Shown here in pieces: positions 27,689-34,166 of a DNA stretch of 37,985 bases. Source of the stretch: Candidatus Giovannonibacteria bacterium RIFCSPHIGHO2_02_FULL_45_13. Lineage in GTDB: Bacteria; Patescibacteriota; Minisyncoccia; UBA11713; 2-01-FULL-45-33. A program made the position numbers and the translations under genes. Location: the NCBI GenBank assembly GCA_001778635.1, contig MFHO01000019.1, positions 1-37,985 on the forward strand, read 5' to 3'. Numbering within the stretch: the first letter of the stretch is position 1; every line of letters starts with the position of its first letter. A model generated the notes under the pieces. It worked only from the letters and a program-made list of their open reading frames with translations, had not been told where the DNA came from and did no database searches.

Positions 27689-28096
27689 TCAAGTATCTAG
27701 AATCACATTTTCCAGCATCCTAATCCTGGCCTTTTTGCGCCCAAAATCCAAGAAAACGGCAGCGATGTCTATTTGAAAATCTGTTTCGTCAGGCATTTTT
27801 CTGTCCAATAGATATGTGCGGATAGCGCGGCTCAGCCTTTGTTTTTTCCAAAGACGAATATTTGCTTCGGGCAAATATTCGTCTTTGCCCTCCGAAGCTT
27901 TAGCGTAGGAGGGTCTTACTGTTAGCGCCTTCACCTCCACAAAATGCAAAACGCCGTCCAGCTCCGCCACAATATCAATCTCCCCCCATTTTTTCCGATA
28001 ATTTCTCTCAATAATCTTATACCCCTTCCCTTCCAAAAAACTTGCCGTCAATTCTTCCCCAAGATTCCCCGTCTTTTGTTTTTCGGTTTGAGGCAT
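27689..28096 (-). CDS. YraN/UPF0102 family endonuclease-like protein
   Basis: GNLGEELTASFLEGKGYKIIERNYRKKWGEIDIVAELDGVLHFVEVKA; contains in-frame insertion PSYAKASEGK. Confidence 0.92.
   Translation of the reverse strand: MPQTEKQKTGNLGEELTASFLEGKGYKIIERNYRKKWGEIDIVAELDGVLHFVEVKALTVRPSYAKASEGKDEYLPEANIRLWKKQRLSRAIRTYLLDRKMPDETDFQIDIAAVFLDFGRKKARIRMLENVILDT
27849..27887. repeat. 17-bp perfect inverted repeat inside yraN
   Basis: CAAAGACGAATATTTGC-ttcgg-GCAAATATTCGTCTTTG. Confidence 0.95.
27888..27913. repeat. Palindromic element inserted in yraN coding sequence
   Basis: CCCTCCGAAGCTTTAGCGTAGGAGGG; shares 13-nt core CGAAGCTTTAGCG with 29693-29718. Confidence 0.75.
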
Positions 28097-28146
28097 TGGC
28101 TAAAGCGTAACAAAATGCATAATTAAAACCAGATTAAGGAGGGCTT

Positions 28147-28677
28147 GTGGAATTGTTTTCGAAAGATCTTGAGACAGCGTAAGAAATTGTTGAGGAATTA
28201 AATGAAATTGTAGGAATTTACAAAGCCATTCTCGAAAGAGAAACGAGCGAGAAAATTGCCTATTTTGAGCTTCTTTTTGCGCATAATATGGCGCCTTTAA
28301 GCAAAATCGGGCTTTGGATGTCAGCCGAATTTTTCCAAGACACCTTTCTTGATTTTTGGAAAGATCGCGAAATACAGAGTTATGCGACATGGCGGCAAAT
28401 CGCAGCAATGGCCTCCCTGCTCTGGCTTTGGCTAATAGCAAATGAGCATAAGCTGAATTTAATAGAAACGACTTTCTTAAAAGACCAAAAAGCGCGCTTA
28501 TTTTTCCTGATTCCGGATTTGCTTGAGAAACAACAAATCTCTCCTTACGTAAAAAATCCCCATTTTGGCGCAGAAATCCAGTTTGACGAATTGAAATTTG
28601 CCTCAAGATGTTTATTTCAAGCTCTAACAGAAGACCAAGAAGACAAACAAGAAAATCAAAAGGCCCTGCTGCATTAA
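28147..28677 (+). pseudogene. Hypothetical ORF interrupted by an in-frame TAA at codon 12 (28180-28182); the continuous part is ORF 28288..28677 extended upstream
   Basis: AAGGAGGG-ctt-GTG at 28147; MELFSKDLETA*EIVEELNEIVGIYKAILERETSEKIAYFELLFAHNMAPL... stays in one frame to 28677; terminator downstream. Confidence 0.55.
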
Positions 28678-28690
28678 GCCGGGCCTTTTT
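28658..28690. terminator. Terminator hairpin between convergent genes
   Basis: AAAAGGCCC...GGGCCTTTTT; stop TAA of the + gene in the loop; lies in the 3' end of the - gene. Confidence 0.75.
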
Positions 28691-28994
28691 CATCATTCTG
28701 CCAGCAAATTTTGGCTGGCTTGGCGATAATTTGCCAACTTTTCCATTTCTCAAACTGTTCTTGCGTTGCGGTTTTGAGCGTTGGCCCCCCGAATGCAAAA
28801 GCAATGTACTTATATTGGATTTCCATCTCGCCACTATCCTTATTTTTCTTTTCAACGACCTGATAAAAAACATGCCCATTTTTAACCTCACCGCCGCTTC
28901 CTTGCGGCATGCTTGATCCGAATGCGTCTTCGTGAAGCTCAACGGCGGGGTTGATGATAACCTCATTGCCATTTTCCTGTTTCACATACCACAT
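28674..28994 (-). CDS. Hypothetical orphan protein, 106 aa
   Basis: RBS AAGGAGGCACGAAAATG; promoter TTGACT-17-TAATTT at 29038-29066 (minus). Confidence 0.65.
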   Translation of the reverse strand: MWYVKQENGNEVIINPAVELHEDAFGSSMPQGSGGEVKNGHVFYQVVEKKNKDSGEMEIQYKYIAFAFGGPTLKTATQEQFEKWKSWQIIAKPAKICWQNDEKGPA

Positions 28995-29114
28995 TTTCGT
29001 GCCTCCTTATTTTTTAGATTTTGAACTCTTCAACTCAAAATTATCACAACCACGCTCAAAAGTCAAATTTGAGAGCTAAATTTGAAAATTAATGACTTCG
29101 TAAGTCCTTAATTT

Positions 29115-30443
29115 CTATAATTCTTCCAAAATCCTCTCCCTTAATCCATCAAAACCCCTACAAGACATAATTATTATCACGTCATTAGGCTTAACGTCAT
29201 GTTTCACATGAAACAATAGCTTTTCCAAGTCATCAAACGATTTGGCTTGCGTACCGAGCCTATTAAGCTCTTTGGTTATATGTTTCACATGAAACACCTC
29301 ATCGGCTTTAAGGCTATCGGCTTTGTACGGCTTGTATAGATAAACAATATCAGCGCGCCGAAATGCCTCAACATATTGCTTCTCAAAGATTCGACGCTTG
29401 GACGAGGCCGATCCTGGTTCAAACATTAAGAATAGTCGTGAAGCATGAAACTTGGAGCGTAAGGCCATCAATGTTTCACGGACAGCTGTAGGATGATGAG
29501 CGTAATCATCAATCACGGTTATTCCATGTTTCACACCTATAATTTCTGATCGGCGTTGCACGCCTCTAAAGCTGGCAATGGCCTTTTTGATTGTTTCATG
29601 TGAAACACCAATGAATCTGGCCACAGCCGTAGCGGCTAGAATATTGTTGGTAATATAATCAGCACGTTTTGCTCCAAATAGTTTCACGCTTGTCCGCCGA
29701 AGCTTTAGCGAAGGCGGATGAAACTTGCTTACCAGCTCCATCACGTTTTTATCATGCTTATTAGCAACCAAAAGACCATTTTTGGGTATCAAATTTATGA
29801 AACGCGCAAAAGCGTATTTGTAAGCCTCAATATCTTTATAAATATCCACGTGGTCGAGCTCGATATTGTTGATTACTCCGATAAATGGTCGGTAATGCCA
29901 AAATTTAGGGCTTTTATCAAAAAACGCCGTGTCATATTCATCACCCTCTAAAATAATATATTTGCCTTTGCCAAGCTTAAAACTTGAATTGAAATTATTA
30001 GCCACACCACCAACGAAAACGGTCGGATCCAACTTCGCGCATTCTAATATCCAACTCACTAACGCTGTGATAGTTGTTTTACCGTGTGTACCAGTTATTA
30101 CAACAGGTTTTTTTCTGCCAGCTGGCAGATCTATAAATTCGTCCAATAGAATATCGGACATTGACCGATATAGATGTCCGATAGACATTATATATTCGAG
30201 TTCTGGATTGCCGCGGCCGATTGCATTGCCAACAACCACAACGTCTGACCGCCAATGTTTCATGTGAAACTTCGAATACGGCGTAAAAATCTTAATTTTT
30301 AGCCTCTCTAGCATGCTTTTCATCGGTTCATACATTTCTTGGTCAGATCCGGCCACTTCATAGCCTTTTGCTTTTAACAGCCCGGCCAAACTCGCCATCG
30401 CCACCCCGCCTATGCCAATTAGATAAAACCTCTTTTTTCTCAT
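29115..30443 (-). CDS. mpl: Mpl/MurC-type UDP-N-acetylmuramate ligase (start MRKKRFYLIGIGGVA at 30443 preferred over ORF start 30503)
   Basis: GIGGVAMASLAGLLKAKGYEVAGSDQEMYEPM, GTHGKTTITAL, GDEYDTAFFDKSPKF, DDYAHHPTA; terminator-like hairpin lies between 30443 and 30503. Confidence 0.85.
   Translation of the reverse strand: MRKKRFYLIGIGGVAMASLAGLLKAKGYEVAGSDQEMYEPMKSMLERLKIKIFTPYSKFHMKHWRSDVVVVGNAIGRGNPELEYIMSIGHLYRSMSDILLDEFIDLPAGRKKPVVITGTHGKTTITALVSWILECAKLDPTVFVGGVANNFNSSFKLGKGKYIILEGDEYDTAFFDKSPKFWHYRPFIGVINNIELDHVDIYKDIEAYKYAFARFINLIPKNGLLVANKHDKNVMELVSKFHPPSLKLRRTSVKLFGAKRADYITNNILAATAVARFIGVSHETIKKAIASFRGVQRRSEIIGVKHGITVIDDYAHHPTAVRETLMALRSKFHASRLFLMFEPGSASSKRRIFEKQYVEAFRRADIVYLYKPYKADSLKADEVFHVKHITKELNRLGTQAKSFDDLEKLLFHVKHDVKPNDVIIIMSCRGFDGLRERILEEL
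29200..29215. promoter_or_regulatory. parS-like site 1
   Basis: TGTTTCACATGAAACA; one mismatch to TGTTTCACGTGAAACA. Confidence 0.65.
29281..29296. promoter_or_regulatory. parS-like site 2
   Basis: TGTTTCACATGAAACA. Confidence 0.65.
29592..29607. promoter_or_regulatory. parS-like site 3 (opposite orientation)
   Basis: TGTTTCATGTGAAACA, reverse complement of sites 1 and 2. Confidence 0.65.
29693..29718. repeat. Palindromic element inserted in mpl coding sequence
   Basis: TCCGCCGAAGCTTTAGCGAAGGCGGA; encodes HPPSLKLRRTSV insertion on the minus strand. Confidence 0.75.
30256..30271. promoter_or_regulatory. parS-like site 4
   Basis: TGTTTCATGTGAAACT, 15/16 match to site 3. Confidence 0.55.
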
Positions 30444-30461
30444 GTATAAATAATAACAAAA

Positions 30462-30489
30462 AAGCGCTCCGACTACTGTCGAAACGCTT
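30462..30489 (-). terminator. Terminator-like hairpin upstream of mpl start
   Basis: Minus AAGCGtttCGAC-agta-GTCGgagCGCTT followed by TTTT. Confidence 0.7.
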
Positions 30490-30578
30490 ATTTTCTCTAA
30501 CACAATCAGATTTTGGCTTGCCCGCCATCTGATCTATGCTTTCCTTTGGCATCCACGACCTTGGTCGGGACCCTCCGG

Positions 30579-31604
30579 CTAAGCTGTTAGATTTTCATGT
30601 GGTTTGAAATAGTGCGAAGCGCAATTTGCGTTATTTGGTGAAACCTCTGCGAGGCATCTTGTACACTCTAAAAGATCAATCACTGGTTTGCGGTCTGGTC
30701 CGATATGGTTCCTTTTTACTTTGTAGGCTCCATGGATTGTGCCGTTGTCCCTAGACTCAAATGAATATAAAGCCCCCTCAGCACATTTTGCGTATCCTTC
30801 CAACACGGATTTTGTTTCAGCGACACTTTCTCGTAAAATGCTGTTTAGCGCCTGATGTACTGTTTTCAAACGGTCTTGTTCCGTTTTCAAACGATCTTGT
30901 TCCGTGTGGAGTTCGCTTATCGTTTCAACCAGTCTATCATTTTCTTGCTTTTGCTTTCTGATTTCTTCATCTGCGCCCTCTTTTAATCGCAGTTGTTCGT
31001 GGGCCAAGCTGAGCTTTGTATGGACATGCGCAAAGTCTTTTTCTAGGGCCTTCTGCTTGTCTTCGGTTTCCCAAAGTTTTTTGATTACATCGGCGTTTTT
31101 GGTTTCGGCTTCATTAATTCGCTGTTTTACATCCAGACCCCATAAAAACCACCAGCACCAAAGCAAAGCTAGCGCCACGCTGATAATGACTAGGCCACGA
31201 ATATCCGGCAATTTGCTGTCTTGCCCTTCTTGATAAGCTCTATTCGCCGCGATGCGCTCGTAAAACTTTATCGGTTTCACCACTGACTCCACTGAATACA
31301 AAGGAACGCGCAGTTTGCCGCCAGTTAAAATTAAATCTTTGCTTTTCACACTCGGATTCTCTTTGTTCATCGCCCGCAATTCATTCACGGTAGTACCGAA
31401 AATCTTTGCTAATTTCGTTAAATTGTCCCCGCGCCTAATTTTATATTCAAAAGGTCTGATTACCGGCAGTTCGGAAACCGGCTCAATATTCACGGTTTCA
31501 CTTAGTTTTGCGTTCGGGTCCGGTAAAATGACTTGAGCCGCTTTTGAATTCGCCACGAAAATAAGCGCACACGTAAGCATTGCCGCAAAAACCACCTTTT
31601 TCAT
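30579..31604 (-). CDS. LysM-domain, coiled-coil, TM-anchored protein
   Basis: Signal-like N-term; YKIRRGDNLTKLAKIFGTTVNELRAMNKENPSVKSKDLILTGGKLRVP LysM; TM LVIISVALALLWCWWFLWG; repeated DRLKTEQ coiled coil. Confidence 0.85.
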   Translation of the reverse strand: MKKVVFAAMLTCALIFVANSKAAQVILPDPNAKLSETVNIEPVSELPVIRPFEYKIRRGDNLTKLAKIFGTTVNELRAMNKENPSVKSKDLILTGGKLRVPLYSVESVVKPIKFYERIAANRAYQEGQDSKLPDIRGLVIISVALALLWCWWFLWGLDVKQRINEAETKNADVIKKLWETEDKQKALEKDFAHVHTKLSLAHEQLRLKEGADEEIRKQKQENDRLVETISELHTEQDRLKTEQDRLKTVHQALNSILRESVAETKSVLEGYAKCAEGALYSFESRDNGTIHGAYKVKRNHIGPDRKPVIDLLECTRCLAEVSPNNANCASHYFKPHENLTA

Positions 31605-31627
31605 AAAGCCTCCAACTTTTTCAATCT

Positions 31628-31663
31628 AAAAACAACCCTAGCAAAAGGGTTGTTTAAATGCAA
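31628..31663 (-). promoter_or_regulatory. Overlapping terminator (for 31676 gene) and promoter (for LysM gene)
   Basis: AACAACCC/GGGTTGTT stem with T-tract on minus; TTGCAT (31658-31663) -17- TAGGGT (31635-31640). Confidence 0.6.
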
Positions 31664-31675
31664 GTCCACCGCCAA

Positions 31676-32740
31676 TTATTCGATTTTATAACCGACGCGT
31701 TTTAGAAGTTTTGCCAGATCCCCGGCTCCATTAATGGCGCCGTATTTTTTTTCCAGCTCTTCGGACTCCTTCTTTGCGGCAGATGCGTTGGCTTCAAAAT
31801 TTTCGTCTTTGATAAATTGCTTCAGCCGGCTTTTTATCTCTTCGGCTTTGGCGCTCCCATTAATAATCTTGTTGGTTGCCAGACTTTCATTCCAAAGAAT
31901 TTTTTGCCAGAGAGCAAAGCCTCGTTGCGCTTTTTTAAAATTAATAACGGTTTTGGCCATTTCCGACATTTCTTCCGAAGTTAGATTTTGTATTCCTTTG
32001 GTAAGCTTTTCTTTGATTTGATCCTGTGTTTCCCTTAATTCCGCATTCCCGCTGTTCCGGAATTTTCCGTAGTCGCTGCCGGTCCCCACATCTCCGCGCA
32101 GATCGGCGCTGGCAATCGCAAAAGCCCTCAACGAACTATCCGGAGTGAGATATCGTTGAGAGATTTTTAATCCTTTTGTGCCGTCTGGCAGATCAGCCAT
32201 CATAAAATCAGGATAGGTTGCGGCGATATCCATTAAAATTTCCTGCCGGAAACCGCCTGATTCGGTTTGAAAAACCCCAGCTCCGTTATTATGATAAACA
32301 TATTTCTCAAGTTCTTTGAGCAATTCTTCCGCGCTATTTCTTTCGTTGCCGATGGTGTGTCCGCTTTCTCTCGCCGCTTTTCCTAAGTTTTCATCTTCAA
32401 ATCCTTCAAAACCGCGCAGTCTTTTTCTCGGCTGGCCTTTCGGCCTCAAGCTTGCCTGAACAATATCGTGATACAAACTCTCGCTTGCTACAAAATCCAA
32501 ATCGAAATCGCTGACTAAACCTGGGTCAATTTCTTTAACAATTTCTAAAACGCGCCTCGCATTCTTGGCCACGTTCTCCGAATGTTCCCGAACATGATAC
32601 TCCATCGGGTCTTGGCCTTCCGACCCGAAACGCTCGTTGAGAATCTTGCGCGCGCCTTCATTAATTTTTAAATACGCTTCGTTGATGCTCTCAACAACAA
32701 TTTTATTGCCTTCCGACTCTCTGGCTTCAAACTGTTCCAT
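31676..32740 (-). CDS. HD-domain-like protein (putative phosphohydrolase), 354 aa
   Basis: MEYHVREHSENVAKNARRVLEI...SLYHDIVQ resembles HD signature; divergent elsewhere. Confidence 0.5.
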   Translation of the reverse strand: MEQFEARESEGNKIVVESINEAYLKINEGARKILNERFGSEGQDPMEYHVREHSENVAKNARRVLEIVKEIDPGLVSDFDLDFVASESLYHDIVQASLRPKGQPRKRLRGFEGFEDENLGKAARESGHTIGNERNSAEELLKELEKYVYHNNGAGVFQTESGGFRQEILMDIAATYPDFMMADLPDGTKGLKISQRYLTPDSSLRAFAIASADLRGDVGTGSDYGKFRNSGNAELRETQDQIKEKLTKGIQNLTSEEMSEMAKTVINFKKAQRGFALWQKILWNESLATNKIINGSAKAEEIKSRLKQFIKDENFEANASAAKKESEELEKKYGAINGAGDLAKLLKRVGYKIE

Positions 32741-32789
32741 AATAGTTTTCTATCATAAAATTAAGCGTTCTGCAAGACAAAAAATTCCT

Positions 32790-32805
32790 CTCTTAAATTT
32801 AAGAG
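32790..32805. repeat. 16-bp perfect palindrome within a possible dispersed repeat
   Basis: CTCTTAAATTTAAGAG flanked by CC/GGG and GGGGTTAGGGGAGTTA. Confidence 0.7.
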
Positions 32806-32912
32806 GGGTTAGGGGAGTTATTAAAGTAAGCCGCCGTGAAAGTGCTCGCGGGCCGCTTCACTAGAATTTTTTTTTAAAAACCACCGAAAATCTGGATTTT
32901 GTTGGCTTTGGC

Positions 32913-33491
32913 CTACGCCGCCTTTTTACCAATGCTTTTCAAGCACAATTTCATGTATTCATCTTTGATAAACTCAATTTTTCCTTTTTGCGGAAAAGGT
33001 TTCAGCGTCCCTATCGATTTAAGAACGACTTCTTGCCCGCCGCAAAGCGCATCGTGCACAACGCGCACCCAGATGTCCAGCATCAATCCGACAAATCCGT
33101 GAAAATTAGCTTTATCGCAAAATTTTTTTCTGAATTTTTTTAACAGTCTATCCTCTTTCATTTGCGTCGCGAAAAAACCAGCAACGTAACTTTCCAACGG
33201 CTTAATCGTACTCTCGTTCCCAAAAAGATGCTTCATTTTCAGCTCTTTTTTCATTTCTTTCTCGGTAACAAAGTCAACATCTTTCTTTCTCGGGCGCAGC
33301 CGAAATTCTCCCACCCATGCTATTTGCAATTTTTGCCCTTCCAGAATGGAATTTCTGCAATTGATTATCAGGGAGTTGCAGAAATCTTTACCCAATTCTT
33401 CCGCCGATGGCTCAGCAAATCCTTCATCCCAGAGAACGCCTTCCGCCTCCAAATTACGCCTAAAGTCTTCAAGATCGTACATATTTCTCAT
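32913..33491 (-). CDS. Protein with two degenerate HU-like repeats
   Basis: Repeat 1 CRNSILEGQKLQIAWVGEFRLRPRKKDVDFVTEKEMKKELK; repeat 2 VHDALCGGQEVVLKSIGTLKPFPQKGKIEFIKDEYMKLCLK. Confidence 0.5.
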   Translation of the reverse strand: MRNMYDLEDFRRNLEAEGVLWDEGFAEPSAEELGKDFCNSLIINCRNSILEGQKLQIAWVGEFRLRPRKKDVDFVTEKEMKKELKMKHLFGNESTIKPLESYVAGFFATQMKEDRLLKKFRKKFCDKANFHGFVGLMLDIWVRVVHDALCGGQEVVLKSIGTLKPFPQKGKIEFIKDEYMKLCLKSIGKKAA

Positions 33492-33649
33492 TTTTTAACC
33501 AATCTTCTGACTATAAGCTAACAAAAAGCCGCCCTCTAAGTCAAGGCGCGTAATGCTATGGGGCAGGGATTGCTAGCGCTATCCATTACACAAAGCCGAT
33601 GTGCGCAAACGTTGATTAAAATTGCATTTTTAAAAACAAATTATCTAAA

Positions 33650-33674
33650 AACAAAAAGGGCTGCTTATGCAGCC
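33650..33674 (-). terminator. Terminator with stop codon in loop
   Basis: Minus GGCTGC-ataa-GCAGCC-CTTTTTG. Confidence 0.85.
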
Positions 33675-34099
33675 GCTTTAACAAACTGGTGTTCAATGTT
33701 CCACTTGAAATGTGTTTCTGTAGTCGTAATCCTTTCAGTGTTTTCTGGCACCTTGCCTGTGTTTAACCATTCAAAAAAGTTTCCTTTTGCGTCTCTCTCC
33801 ATCTCAACAATGTAATATTCTCTACTATCCACATCCCGCTTAAAGCTCAAGATTTTGCCTTTGGGTCTTACGCCGTAACCAACAATATTTCTATTTTTCA
33901 GCTCAATGACATCGCCTGCTTTAAACTTAAAGTAGCCATTGGTATTATACCAGACAGCCAGTTTCCCAGAACTCAAAGTAAGATTACTGGGTATAAGGTA
34001 AAGAGCGAACCAACCGGCGATTTTCTTCGGTATTTTATTCATATATAATGGCGCGCTTAAAAAAAGCAGCACTGTCAGTACAAAAATCGTCTTTTTCAT
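33665..34099 (-). CDS. Hypothetical signal-peptide/TM protein (start MKKTIFVLTVLLFL at 34099)
   Basis: AGGAGGTTTGACGATG at the internal start; hydrophobic N-term; own terminator. Confidence 0.7.
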   Translation of the reverse strand: MKKTIFVLTVLLFLSAPLYMNKIPKKIAGWFALYLIPSNLTLSSGKLAVWYNTNGYFKFKAGDVIELKNRNIVGYGVRPKGKILSFKRDVDSREYYIVEMERDAKGNFFEWLNTGKVPENTERITTTETHFKWNIEHQFVKAAA

Positions 34100-34130
34100 C
34101 GTCAAACCTCCTAAAAATTTATCTTCCACC

Positions 34131-34166
34131 ATCCTAGCAAAAAACCGCCTTTTAAGTCAAGGCGGT
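34131..34166 (-). promoter_or_regulatory. Hybrid terminator/promoter between acyl-CoA dehydrogenase and the 33665 gene
   Basis: ACCGCCTT-gactta-AAGGCGGT-TTTTT hairpin (34144-34166); TTGACT in hairpin (34155-34160), 18-nt spacer, TAGGAT (34131-34136). Confidence 0.65.

Noticed and set aside
28147-28182. Alternative genetic code explaining the in-frame stop
   Set aside because: The interrupting codon is TAA, which ends other genes here (e.g. hup, dnaN); known CPR recoding affects TGA, and TGA also ends rpmH.
28100-28972. 290-aa minus-strand ORF in the track
   Set aside because: Antisense to the 28147-28677 coding frame and overlaps the better-supported 28674-28994 gene; low-complexity basic composition and no RBS.
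30444-30503. Longer N-terminus of mpl (MLEKISVSTVVGALFCYYLY)
   Set aside because: Encoded by a terminator-like hairpin; the conserved ligase N-term begins at MRKKRFYLIGIGG.
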